Positions 9,785-18,069 of a DNA stretch of 64,000 nucleotides are shown piece after piece. The position numbers were made by a program, and so were the translations under genes. How positions within the stretch are numbered: position 1 is the stretch's first letter; each line of letters begins with the position of its first letter. This DNA is from Symbiodolus clandestinus (GTDB lineage: Bacteria > Pseudomonadota > Gammaproteobacteria > Enterobacterales > G038960095), in contig CP152425.1 of NCBI GenBank assembly GCA_038960095.1, positions 186,001 to 250,000 on the forward strand, read 5' to 3'. The notes under the pieces are model-generated. The model had not been told where the DNA came from and did not search any database. It saw only the letters and a list, made by a program, of their open reading frames with translations.

Positions 9785-11563
9785 CTATTGTCCCTGACCT
9801 TGGGATTGATACTGCCATAACGGCAGTTCAGTGATAGGCATGGCATCCGGTTCAATATTCAAGATCCGCAACGCATGGTGCATGATATGAGAAAATAGGG
9901 GCGCGGCAACCGCTCCGCCGTAATATTGACCGTTTATGGGATCATGAATCACCACTGCCAACGCTAATCTAGGTTGAGAAGCCGGCGCCACCCCAGCTGT
10001 ATAGCTCACATAACGGCGGCTATAGCCGCCATTTTCGGCAATCCTAGATGTGCCAGTTTTTACCGCAACACGATAACCCGCAACCGCGGCTCGCCGGCCA
10101 ACTCCATCTGGAGTAGCTACATGCTCCATCAATGATACCACTTGACGAACCAATGCTTCGGGAGCAACTCGCTCCCCGGGGACCGGCTTAGCCATCTTAG
10201 TAAAAGTAACTGGGCGTAAGAGCCCAAAACTACCTAAGGTCGCATAAGTTCGTGCTATCTGCAATGGGGTCACTGCCAATCCATAGCCGAAGGAGAAGCA
10301 GACACGTTCAATATCAGACCACTTCTCTTTTTCCAGGATCATTCCAGAGTGTTCGCCAATCAATCCAACCTGAGTAGAGACCCCTAAACCAAATCGCTGA
10401 TAGCGCTCGATCAAATCTTGGATCGGCATGGCTAGCGATAATTTGCTAACGGCGACGTTACTGGATTTCTTCAGCACCCCTTCTAAGTTTAATAGTCCAT
10501 AATTCCGATGGTCGCGCACCAGATGGTTTTTGACTCGCAAGGTTCCCGGAGTAGTGTCAATGATACTATTGCGAGTGATGATTCGATTCTCTAAAGCAGC
10601 CAACAATACCAGTGGCTTCACGGTAGAACCGGGTTCAAAGGTATCGGTGATTGCCCGGTTACGTCGATAGGCATGAGGAGTTTTACTCCGACAATTAGGG
10701 TTGTAGGAGGGGCTATTAACCATCGCCAAAATCTCTCCCGTATCTATATCTAATAGAACCGCTGAACCCGCCTGAGCTTTATTAGCGGTAACTGCTTCTT
10801 TTAAGGCACGATAAGCCAATCTTTGCAATCGTCCATCGATGCTCAAGTTGACGTCGTGCACCGGCAGTGATTCACTGGCTTGAACATCTTCAATAATCCG
10901 TCCCAAACGATCTTGTCGTACCAAGCGGTGGCTGGGCTGGCCAGTTAATTGCCGCTGATACTGGCACTCCGCTCCTTCAATTCCTATATCATCAATATTG
11001 GTTTGGCCTACTAAATGCGCAGCAATCTCCGCTGCTGGGTAGAAGCGCCGCGCTTCGGTCTTCAGATAGATCCCTGGAATCGACAAGGCCTGTATATAGG
11101 TAGCCACTGTAGGACTAATCTGCCGCGATAGATAAATAAACCTCCCCTGTGGGTTGGCCTGAATACGCCCAATCAACTGATCGATAGGCTTATGCAAAAC
11201 ATCAGCCAGTGCCTGCCAGCGCTGTTGATCTTGCTGTAAACTTCCCGATTGCAAAATTCCCCGAGGATCTGCCCAAATAGCCTGAACCGGCACACTCACC
11301 GCCAAAGGGTTACCCATTCGATCACGAATAATTCCTCGCGGATGCTGCAGCGTTTGCCAGCGTAATGATCGCCGATCACTCTCTTGTAATAAGCGGTCAG
11401 GCCGAATAACCTGTAGCCAAGCAGTCCGACATAATAGCGATAGCATAGCCAGTAGTAGCAAGCCACTAACCACGTAAAAACGCCAGGGCATCCAGCTTAC
11501 TGCTTTCGTCGTTGCATTGCGGCAGATCTTGGCCTGTTTTTTAGCTTGACTTATCCTCATCAT
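9785..11563 (-). CDS. ftsI: Septal peptidoglycan transpeptidase FtsI (PBP3)
   Basis: FtsI cross-links septal murein. After a short basic cytoplasmic tail it has one membrane anchor (about residues 28-46), a pedestal domain with HPRGIIRDRMGNPLAVSVP, and a transpeptidase domain. All three active-site motifs are present: FEPGSTVKPL (SxxK serine), KSSNVAVSKL (SxN) and AVKTGTSRI (KTG). Length 592 against 588 in E. coli. The start overlaps the ftsL stop by four bases (ATGA-type). Confidence 0.97.
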   Translation of the reverse strand: MMRISQAKKQAKICRNATTKAVSWMPWRFYVVSGLLLLAMLSLLCRTAWLQVIRPDRLLQESDRRSLRWQTLQHPRGIIRDRMGNPLAVSVPVQAIWADPRGILQSGSLQQDQQRWQALADVLHKPIDQLIGRIQANPQGRFIYLSRQISPTVATYIQALSIPGIYLKTEARRFYPAAEIAAHLVGQTNIDDIGIEGAECQYQRQLTGQPSHRLVRQDRLGRIIEDVQASESLPVHDVNLSIDGRLQRLAYRALKEAVTANKAQAGSAVLLDIDTGEILAMVNSPSYNPNCRSKTPHAYRRNRAITDTFEPGSTVKPLVLLAALENRIITRNSIIDTTPGTLRVKNHLVRDHRNYGLLNLEGVLKKSSNVAVSKLSLAMPIQDLIERYQRFGLGVSTQVGLIGEHSGMILEKEKWSDIERVCFSFGYGLAVTPLQIARTYATLGSFGLLRPVTFTKMAKPVPGERVAPEALVRQVVSLMEHVATPDGVGRRAAVAGYRVAVKTGTSRIAENGGYSRRYVSYTAGVAPASQPRLALAVVIHDPINGQYYGGAVAAPLFSHIMHHALRILNIEPDAMPITELPLWQYQSQGQGQ

Positions 11564-11877
11564 ACCTGCTTAACTACACGTTCCTGTTGACTATTCAAGA
11601 GTTGCATTTTTAACTTCTCTTTAGCTAACCTCTCAATTCGATCGGCATCACTTAAGCTCTGTATCTCCAAAATGAGATTACGCCACTCACTGTCCAAGGC
11701 GCACTGCTCAGTCAATAGAGCCGCTTGTTGGTGAGTGAGTGAACGAATCTGATGCGTCATCCACACCAGACCAACTGCCGATAGTGCTACCATCAGCAAC
11801 CCAAATAAGCTAATCCCCTGCCGACAACAATCTCTCCCGATTAATGATAACAGGCTGCCCGGCTTAAGGAACATCAC
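11560..11877 (-). CDS. ftsL: Cell division protein FtsL
   Basis: Small bitopic divisome protein of 105 residues (121 in E. coli). It has one membrane helix (about residues 22-40, ISLFGLLMVALSAVGLVWM) followed by a leucine-zipper-like periplasmic coiled coil. The conserved DSEWRNLILE and RIERLAKEKLKMQ segments match enterobacterial FtsL. It lies between rsmH, which it overlaps by 14 bp, and ftsI, as in other dcw clusters. FtsL forms a complex with FtsB and FtsQ. The N-terminal tail is shorter than in E. coli. Confidence 0.95.
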   Translation of the reverse strand: MMFLKPGSLLSLIGRDCCRQGISLFGLLMVALSAVGLVWMTHQIRSLTHQQAALLTEQCALDSEWRNLILEIQSLSDADRIERLAKEKLKMQLLNSQQERVVKQV

Positions 11878-12814
11878 TGTTCAACCGCTCGGCAACGCGT
11901 AATATGGCACTGCGCGCACGCGGATTATTGGTAATTTCCAGCTTTGAAGGCCGATATTTTCCTAACAAACGAAGTGAAGGCAATGGGCATCGCTGCTGCC
12001 GCTCTACTTCAGTCAATGGCAGCTTACTCGGCAACGTCACCGAAACACTCTGTTGACACATAAATTGCTTAACCAAGCGATCTTCCAAGGAATGAAAACT
12101 GATAACCGCTAACCGCCCTTGGGGTGCTAACACCGATAACGCAGCGATTAAGCCCTGCTGAATCGACGCCAGCTCCTCATTGACCACCATCCGGATCGCT
12201 TGAAAACTCCGCGTAGCAGGATGTTTATGGGATTGGTAACGCACAATCGCAGCAATTAGCCTTGCTAATTGCTGCGTTCGAAGCAAAGGTTGCTGAGCTC
12301 GATGATGCACAATGGCAGCAGCAATACGCCGTGCCATCCGCTCCTCTCCGTAACGCCATAACGCTGTGGCAATCTCCTGCTCCGAGGCACGGTTGAGCCA
12401 ATCAGCCGCACAGATACCTTGTGTTGGGTCCATACGCATGTCCAAGGGTCCATCCTTTGAAAAACTAAATCCCCGCTCCGCCTCTTCCAGTTGCGGCGAT
12501 GACACTCCCAAATCGAAGAGGATACCATCCAAACGACCGCCAGGTACTAATTGCTGCACCAGATCAGCCAATTGCGAAAAATTGGCCTGTACCGCAGTGA
12601 CTCGATGATCATTAAGCGCTTGAGCCGCAGTGATTGCTTGCGGATCGCGATCCAGCAGATACAACCGTCCCTGTGCCCCTAATTGCTGTAAGATGGGTCG
12701 CGCATGACCACCACGGCCAAAAGTAGCATCTAGATAAGTGCCCGCTGGATTGATCTGCAGCGCCTCAATCGCCTCTTCGAGTAGTACGGGTATATGATGC
12801 TGTTTTAGTGTCAT
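11864..12814 (-). CDS. rsmH: 16S rRNA m4C1402 methyltransferase RsmH
   Basis: RsmH (MraW) N4-methylates C1402 in the P-site of 16S rRNA. The 316-residue protein shows the SAM-binding loop YLDATFGRGGHAR, the acidic LLDRDPQAI, the GILFDLGVSSPQLEEAERGF segment, DMRMDPTQG and the C-terminal ISFHSLEDRLVKQF. It directly follows mraZ with a two-base gap and is the second gene of the dcw operon. Confidence 0.97.
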   Translation of the reverse strand: MTLKQHHIPVLLEEAIEALQINPAGTYLDATFGRGGHARPILQQLGAQGRLYLLDRDPQAITAAQALNDHRVTAVQANFSQLADLVQQLVPGGRLDGILFDLGVSSPQLEEAERGFSFSKDGPLDMRMDPTQGICAADWLNRASEQEIATALWRYGEERMARRIAAAIVHHRAQQPLLRTQQLARLIAAIVRYQSHKHPATRSFQAIRMVVNEELASIQQGLIAALSVLAPQGRLAVISFHSLEDRLVKQFMCQQSVSVTLPSKLPLTEVERQQRCPLPSLRLLGKYRPSKLEITNNPRARSAILRVAERLNSDVP

Positions 12815-12816
12815 GA

Positions 12817-13275
12817 TTATAATGAAAAATCACACAATCGCTGTGATAATGGCGTCGGATCTTGCTGCTCTGCAGCAAGATCCGCTTGAATCTGCTCGGA
12901 CCAGAGTTGATGATCCCAAAGCTCAAATTTATTCAACTGTCCCACCAACATCACTTGCTTTTGTAAGTTAGCGTGTTGCCGCAAACTGCCAGCAATTAAA
13001 AGCCGTCCCGCACTGTCTAACTGGACTTCATCAGCATACCCTAATAATAGGCGTTGTAACCGGCGCTCCTGCGGCTGCAAGCTTGATAGCTTTGCTAAGC
13101 GTTGTTCGATAATCTCCCAATCTGATAACGGATACAATAGTAGGCAGCATTGATGCACATCGATGGTACAAACCATTTGCCCTTTTACTTGAGCCAGCAA
13201 CAGCTCTCGGTAACGAGCAGGAATCGTTATCCGTCCTTTGCTATCTAAGCTAACCAGCGTTGCCCCTCGGTACAT
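12817..13275 (-). CDS. mraZ: Transcriptional regulator MraZ
   Basis: MraZ is the AbrB-like repressor encoded at the head of the dcw operon. The 152-residue product has the two tandem MraZ half-domains; the first begins LVSLDSKGRITIPARYRELL and the second contains VQLDSAGRLLIAGSLRQHA (the DSKGR/DSAGR signature in each). The start ATG has AAGGTAG upstream. Three correctly spaced MraZ boxes lie between the predicted promoter and the gene, so autoregulation is likely. Confidence 0.97.
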   Translation of the reverse strand: MYRGATLVSLDSKGRITIPARYRELLLAQVKGQMVCTIDVHQCCLLLYPLSDWEIIEQRLAKLSSLQPQERRLQRLLLGYADEVQLDSAGRLLIAGSLRQHANLQKQVMLVGQLNKFELWDHQLWSEQIQADLAAEQQDPTPLSQRLCDFSL

Positions 13276-13290
13276 CAGACTACCTTTTCA

Positions 13291-13315
13291 TCCCACGATA
13301 TCCCACAACTCCCCA
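13291..13315 (-). promoter_or_regulatory. Three MraZ boxes (direct repeats)
   Basis: Reading the minus strand, TGGGG (13315-13311), TGGGA (13305-13301) and TGGGA (13295-13291) occur as direct repeats with an exact 10-base period. E. coli MraZ is known to bind TGGGN direct repeats separated by five bases, so the match is in sequence and in spacing. The array sits between the predicted promoter and the mraZ ribosome binding site. Confidence 0.9.
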
Positions 13316-13330
13316 CGATGCTATTAATGA

Positions 13331-13360
13331 AGTTTACGAAGAAGTTGAAAAAATTGTCAA
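13331..13360 (-). promoter_or_regulatory. Predicted Pmra promoter of the dcw operon
   Basis: On the minus strand a perfect -35 hexamer TTGACA (13360-13355) is followed after 18 bases by TAAACT (13336-13331) as -10. Transcription would start near 13324, just upstream of the MraZ boxes. This is the only strong sigma70-like promoter seen ahead of mraZ, and its place relative to the boxes mirrors the E. coli arrangement. Confidence 0.75.
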
Positions 13361-13860
13361 GAAATAATATTGATTAATTTAGCTTATGCCGTAAGTAAAA
13401 ATACCCAGTCGACAAATTTCTCTGGATACTTTGCCCACATTTTTCATAAACATTCTGGTTACATTAGTAATCCGACTCAAAGCGTGATACCTTAGTCTTT
13501 TCTTGGAAAAATTGCTCAAAATCTCTTACATCTTATCTCCGATAGCCTAGTGTTTTAGCAGACATTAGTAGCTAACGATTTGCTCTACCAATATTCAAAA
13601 ATCCAGTTATAATAATTAAAAAATATATTTAATTCAACATCATGTTTGGAATTCCTCAGTTAATCCATTATTTAGCGTTATAAAAAATAAAAATATGAAA
13701 AAAGCACTATACTAAACAGTACGGTTTAATTTTATTATCGCCTCTTAGCAGCTGATTGAAACCAAAATCGGGTTGCCTAAAGTGGAACTCAAAAATATAT
13801 GTTTAAACTAGACCTTACTACTCTGATAGCCATCAACAGCGTCAGCTGGATAGTATTATC
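13361..13860. other. AT-rich intergenic region between mraZ and the antiporter
   Basis: About 500 bases without a supported gene separate two divergent genes. The stretch is visibly AT-rich, especially 13600-13740, and contains no open frame resembling a known protein. It presumably carries the promoter of the antiporter gene, but I could not pick a convincing hexamer pair. Confidence 0.5.
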
Positions 13861-15510
13861 ATGGAAATAGTCACTTTAATACTCTGGCTATTGCTGCTCC
13901 TGGTAATAACTGGCCTATTGTCTAAATATCTACCGGATATTTTCCCATTACCCTTATTGCAAATTGTCGTTGGAATAATATCTTATTATTATCATGATTC
14001 ACCAAAAATAATTCTAAATCCTGAAGTTTTTATGGCCTTACTGATTCCACCTATACTGTTTATAGATAGCTGGAAACTACCCAATCGTGAATTTTTTCAG
14101 TTAAAGTTCCCTATCCTAGGGTTGGCCTTCGGATTAACGGTAGTTAATATTATTGTTGGTGGTTATTTAATCCACACCTGGTTAATAAATATCCCCATAG
14201 CCGTTAGTTTTGCCTTGGCTGCTATTTTATCTCCAACCGATGTGGTTGCCGTGCTAGCGATTACTAAACGCTTACCACTTCCATCGACTACCCAGCATCT
14301 ATTAGCTGGAGAAGCGTTAATTAACGATGCCTCTAGTTTAATTGCTTTAAAATTTGCCGTTACAGCAGCCATCACCGGCCACTTCTGTTGGTATCAAGCC
14401 GTGGAACAATTCCTACTGGTTGCTTTAGGAGGAGTCATCCTCGGGTGCGGTTTAGCTTATAGCTTTAACTGGCTACACCCTGCCTTGCTAAAGCAGAAAG
14501 TCTATATTGATGGCCGATTAACCCTGCTACTCTTTTTATTACAGCCCTTTATAAGCTTTCACTTGGCCGAGCATTACGGGTTATCTGGAGTTTTGTCAGT
14601 GGTTTCTACAGGTATGCTATTGAGCCAGTTGAAAAATAGCCAAATCTACTCCGCGACCATTCGTCTCCAGGCAAGAAGCTTTTGGAGTTTTCTAGAATTT
14701 ACTTTAAACGGGATCATCTTTTTATTATTAGGCATTCAGCTACCGCTTATTATCCAACAAATAGTAAGCTCATCCTCGATTTCTACGACTGATAGTGTTT
14801 TATACCCCATCAAAGCAATTGCTGGAATTACCGTTATGCTACTGCTGCTTCGCCTTGCTTGGTTAATCCTCTCTTCACTGTTGGTACGCTGGCTATCGCC
14901 TGCAACCAAAGCAACCCAGCAAATGAACTGGCCGCAAATAATCATCACCAGTTTTTCAGGAATTCGTGGCGCCCTAACTCTTTCAGCGGCATTGAGCCTA
15001 CCGCTGCTACTGTCTGACGGTGTTCCCTTTCCAGTCCGTGAACAACTTATTATCATTGCCCTCGGGGTTATTTTACTGACCCTATTATTAGGCACATTGA
15101 TTATTCCTGGCTGTGTCCCTTTATACTCCTCTACAGCAAACTCTGCCGAACAGCTAGAAAAACAGCAGGCCAGGCAAACCATTCTAGACGCCTTATTGCA
15201 TCAAATAGAGCTCGAACAACGGCAGTATATCCATCAATTTGCTCAGCATCACCCACAAACCGTCGCTAACTTTACAGCCGCATGTGAAGGACTTAAACTG
15301 ATTTATAGCCAGGCAACATTCTCTGACAACTGGTTAGTAAAAAAGCAGGTATTGAACCGACAGCTCTATCGCTTGCAACGGCGTGCTCTACAAGCAGCCT
15401 ACCAAGCTCTCTATCAATTGCACCGCCAAAACAAAATTAATGATACTACTCTACAACATCTAGAGAGCGAACTAGATTTGCAAACTGCGACTCTAGAGCG
15501 ACAGACCTAA
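13861..15510 (+). CDS. CPA1-family Na+/H+ antiporter (NhaP/YjcE-like)
   Basis: The 549-residue protein has about twelve hydrophobic segments followed by a charged, helical cytoplasmic tail of about 110 residues, the architecture and length of E. coli YjcE. Family motifs are present: LSPTDVVAVLAI in the fourth or fifth helix, GEALINDASSLIALKF (the ND ion-binding pair), and FSGIRGALTLSAALSLPLLL with its conserved arginine. It would exchange protons for Na+ or K+ across the inner membrane. The exact ion cannot be read from sequence. It is transcribed alone, divergently from mraZ. Confidence 0.9.
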   Translation: MEIVTLILWLLLLLVITGLLSKYLPDIFPLPLLQIVVGIISYYYHDSPKIILNPEVFMALLIPPILFIDSWKLPNREFFQLKFPILGLAFGLTVVNIIVGGYLIHTWLINIPIAVSFALAAILSPTDVVAVLAITKRLPLPSTTQHLLAGEALINDASSLIALKFAVTAAITGHFCWYQAVEQFLLVALGGVILGCGLAYSFNWLHPALLKQKVYIDGRLTLLLFLLQPFISFHLAEHYGLSGVLSVVSTGMLLSQLKNSQIYSATIRLQARSFWSFLEFTLNGIIFLLLGIQLPLIIQQIVSSSSISTTDSVLYPIKAIAGITVMLLLLRLAWLILSSLLVRWLSPATKATQQMNWPQIIITSFSGIRGALTLSAALSLPLLLSDGVPFPVREQLIIIALGVILLTLLLGTLIIPGCVPLYSSTANSAEQLEKQQARQTILDALLHQIELEQRQYIHQFAQHHPQTVANFTAACEGLKLIYSQATFSDNWLVKKQVLNRQLYRLQRRALQAAYQALYQLHRQNKINDTTLQHLESELDLQTATLERQT

Positions 15511-15655
15511 CCAAACTCCAAAGATCTCAATTGCAATGGTTGGGTTATTCACGGACAGATCATCAAAAACCGCGGTATCCGACAGCTAAGGAGTTTGATC
15601 CCTTTGACTACGCGCTGAGTAAATGACCACCAAGGCATTCTCAAATACAGCATGG

Positions 15656-16135
15656 TTAGTTGCAACGGTAAAAATAGCTGGTTACACAATATGCTTTTTT
15701 AGGTCCAGACACTTGATAACGTAAACGAAACTGGGTAAAAAGGTTATTTCCAGGAAATGTATAGGTAGCCTGGTAATAATCGTCACCACAAACAGCCTGG
15801 CAAGACAACTGCTGCTCGGATGATCCAGCCACGGCCGGTTGGAGAGTTAAAACCTGTAAACATTCGATCCTTCCCAATGGGTTCACCGCCCAATAGAGGA
15901 TTCTCTCTTGGATTGGATCATAACGATAATAGTAATCACGCTGAATGGCATACACCAGTCCATTATCGGTAAACCACTCGCCCTGCTCATGGTAATGCAA
16001 CCCATCCTGGTGAACAGTAAAGTAAGCCCGTCCCCGTACCCAACCGGCTGGCACCATCAGTGGCATACTGCTCTCAATGTGGCGATTCCATGTCCAGTAG
16101 CCCACCCAATTATCAAAAATTATTTTTAGAGGCAT
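15656..16135 (-). CDS. DUF6314-like (FABP/lipocalin-like) protein
   Basis: A 159-residue soluble protein without a signal peptide. It begins with a WVGYWTWNRHIES-type segment and ends with the pattern CGDDYYQATYTF ... VSGPKKAYCVTSYFYR. That C-terminal (H)C-x-D-x-Y ... GP-K-x-Y ... Y-x-R signature is what I recognise from DUF6314 family proteins, predicted small beta-barrels of unknown function. GAGGAG lies upstream of the ATG at a slightly long distance. It stands alone between the antiporter and a region of decayed genes. The function is not known and I infer none. Confidence 0.65.
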   Translation of the reverse strand: MPLKIIFDNWVGYWTWNRHIESSMPLMVPAGWVRGRAYFTVHQDGLHYHEQGEWFTDNGLVYAIQRDYYYRYDPIQERILYWAVNPLGRIECLQVLTLQPAVAGSSEQQLSCQAVCGDDYYQATYTFPGNNLFTQFRLRYQVSGPKKAYCVTSYFYRCN

Positions 16136-16216
16136 ACCGACTATAACTCCTCAGAGCTCCATAATAACTTTTTGTAGTCAGTTTGCCATAAAACAAACGG
16201 TTGGGCTTCATAGTGA

Positions 16217-16504
16217 TTAGTAATAAAATTTATTAATATAAGCACCGATAACTTTTTCATGAAGTTCTACAGATTTAGAGAAACAAATCGTTCGTCTAGC
16301 CAAGCGCTTGATGTGAGTCCGCAGCGTTAGGTTGTGGCGTTCGATACGTCGCGTGAAGATCTTGCCCACAAGATGTTTAAGCGGGGAGATTTGTTGCTGA
16401 TAATTTGGCCAGCCGTCGGTGGTGAAAATGCCTACCGAAAATCTCTTGAGCAGTTGTAGTAAACGCTTTAAAGGTGCACCAGGCCCTAAAAAATAGCGTG
16501 CCGA
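16217..16504 (-). pseudogene. IS1-family transposase InsB remnant
   Basis: The minus strand encodes 95 codons of the C-terminal half of an IS1 transposase, ending at a TAA at 16217. Diagnostic stretches are SVGIFTTDGWPNYQ (catalytic aspartate), GKIFTRRIERHNLTLRTHIK, RLARRTICFSKSVELHEK and VIGAYINKFYY. The N-terminal half and the upstream InsA are missing: the frame opens at an in-frame TAA and then joins Sel1-repeat sequence. No clear IS1 terminal repeat was seen. It is a dead fragment marking an old insertion. Confidence 0.88.
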
Positions 16505-16768
16505 TTACTTCCCTGCTGCGCCGCTTTGAACTGGTACGCTAGCGCCGGATCTGCAGCCACCCCCAAGCCATACTCGTAAGCTATCGATAGATTATAGTAG
16601 GAATCGGCATCTCCCAGCTTAGCTGGCTTGTTTAAAGTAAAGTAGCGCCAGTTGATGATCTTGCGGAACATCACAACCGGTAGCCATCAACAACCCCAGT
16701 GCATCGAGCTCTTTGGCTTCCTCTCATGGCTGTTTTTCAGTTGCTTGCAGAAAATTAACACTCGCCAT
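16486..16768 (-). pseudogene. Sel1-like repeat protein, broken
   Basis: Two adjacent frames on the minus strand together spell Sel1-like repeats. The first runs EEAKELDALGLLMATGCDVP then QDHQLALLYFKQA; the second continues AKLGDADSYYNLSIAYEYG then LGVAADPALAYQFKAAQQG. These fit the consensus LG-x2-Y-x2-G-x-GV-x2-D-x3-A. The gene is broken by an in-frame TGA soon after the only ATG (16768), by a frameshift between repeats, and by the IS1 remnant at its 3' end. Sel1-repeat proteins are often involved in host interaction, but this copy cannot make an intact product. Confidence 0.75.
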
Positions 16769-16839
16769 CAGCCGCCCCCAAATCAATTAGTTATCACGAA
16801 TTGAAAGTGCCAAAACTTCTCCAAAAACTTGCACACTTT

Positions 16840-17085
16840 TCAGCGACTTCTTTTCTTGGCTTGTGTTAAGGCTTCAACAGCATTGCATAACCAAGTTAAT
16901 GCTTCATTGACATTATTTGCTTCTAGCTCGGTTTTTTGCAGACTGTCCTGGAGTGCCTTTATTGTTTCCAAACATTGGTAGATAATTTTTCCTGTGTCAT
17001 AAGGATTTTTGCCGGCTAATTTTTGCGTTAGGTATTTTTGTACAACGTCCTGCAGTAACTTCAACCGTACATTAAGCCTTCCTAG
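16840..17085 (-). CDS. Small helical ORF of unknown function
   Basis: The frame encodes up to about 80 residues and is predicted to be almost all helix, with segments such as LKLLQDVVQKYLTQKLAG and NVNEALTWLCNAVEALTQ and a basic tail KKRSR. No ATG is available: the frame opens after a TAA near 17095, and only a TTG at 17064 could serve as a start. I recognise no family. It lies among decayed repeat genes and overlaps the ankyrin remnant on the other strand by a few bases. It may itself be the tail of a lost gene. Confidence 0.3.
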   Translation of the reverse strand, partial: LGRLNVRLKLLQDVVQKYLTQKLAGKNPYDTGKIIYQCLETIKALQDSLQKTELEANNVNEALTWLCNAVEALTQAKKRSR

Positions 17086-17252
17086 AACACGGGGCGGAAG
17101 TTAATCGGGCAACGAACGATGGAGCCACCGTATTAGCATTCATTGATGCTTCGAAAAGGAGCGGTCTAGAGGTAGCAAAATATTTAATTAAGTATATTTT
17201 AATTAATGGTTCAGTTATCATCCAGCACAGACACCCGATGCATAACCGGTAA
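17076..17252 (+). pseudogene. Ankyrin-repeat protein remnant
   Basis: The plus-strand frame after a TAA at 17073 reads AFLEHGAEVNRATNDGATVL and then AFIDASKRSGLEVAKYLIKY before a stop at 17250. This matches the ankyrin pattern (L-x2-GA-x-VN-x5-G-x-T-x-L-x3-A-x4-G-x-EV-x-K-x-L). There is no start codon and only one full repeat plus edges, so it is a decayed fragment. Its presence next to a Sel1 pseudogene suggests the lineage once had a set of eukaryotic-like repeat proteins here. Confidence 0.7.
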
Positions 17253-17477
17253 CTGTCAGATTAAGTCTAAGCCAGTACAAATTGGAGCCTCATAAAAATA
17301 CCTTCCTCTTTTTGCAGAAGGTTAATTCGTGACTTATTGATTTTGTTGGTCAGGATTTTAAAAATAAAATACAGCCCATTTAAATAGGTTCAGCTATCTC
17401 TACTAAGTTTAACCACAAAAACACTGACTTATCTATCTAACCGAGTGGATACTTTATCTGAGAAAGTGATTTGATAA

Positions 17478-17687
17478 TCATTTTACATATCCCCATGCTG
17501 ACTTCGGAACATGACCTTCATCAAAAATCTGATCAAGCTCTAACTCAGCTCGACGGTGATCCGCAGCCCGATGCATTTCAATCAGACCCAATCCTGTCAG
17601 CTCTTGATCAAACTTATCACACAAAAGGTCAACCGAATCTAACGAGCGACATTTTCGAAACTTTAATAAATAATACCCGGCACTCAT
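17478..17687 (-). CDS. Hha/YmoA-family nucleoid-associated modulator
   Basis: A protein of 69 residues from the ATG at 17687 (72 from an alternative ATG at 17696). The frame open to 17759 is longer than the family allows. The sequence YLLKFRKCRSLDSVDLLCDK and above all RAADHRRAELELDQIFDE then VPKSAWGYVK align with the Hha/YmoA core, whose hallmark is AADHRLAEL. Hha-type proteins bind H-NS and adjust silencing of horizontally acquired and virulence genes. It is more diverged than enterobacterial Hha copies, and no TomB partner was recognised upstream. It stands alone. Confidence 0.75.
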   Translation of the reverse strand: MSAGYYLLKFRKCRSLDSVDLLCDKFDQELTGLGLIEMHRAADHRRAELELDQIFDEGHVPKSAWGYVK

Positions 17688-17696
17688 AGCAACCAT

Positions 17697-18069
17697 TCTA
17701 TATAAAAATAGATTCTCTAAGTTGAAAAAATTATGTCCTATATTAGACGCTCTAAACAATCAGAGAACAACAAAGCGATCATCGATTCAAGCATATCATA
17801 TTTCTTGACAGAGTATATCATCAATCCCTAAAAATTAGAAATCGCTCGCATTAGCTCTTCACTCCAGCGAAATTTATCTTACAACCAGCTAACGTAACCT
17901 AAAATATCGAAGTGATACAACAAATTCTGGCACTCATCAGCAGTACTAACATAATCACCGCAACTTGCCAAAACTTGGCCAGGCCTTATAATCTCTATTC
18001 TGTTCTGTAACAAATAGTCGTGCTAATCAATGCAAACCTATTCATTATCGGTGTTCAAAGAGGTATCCT
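17697..18069. other. Intergenic region upstream of the DAHP synthase gene
   Basis: About 370 bases with no supported gene. No tryptophan or tyrosine repressor operator of E. coli type was recognised. Short frames on the minus strand contain stops and show no family resemblance. An AGAGG ribosome binding site ends the region at 18059-18063. Confidence 0.4.

Noticed and set aside
17471..17689. A plus-strand frame of 72 codons opposite the Hha-like gene
   Set aside because: It has no family resemblance, and the minus strand carries the recognisable Hha/YmoA core.
17764..17990. A possible tomB partner upstream of the Hha-like gene on the minus strand
   Set aside because: The translated frames contain stops and do not match TomB.
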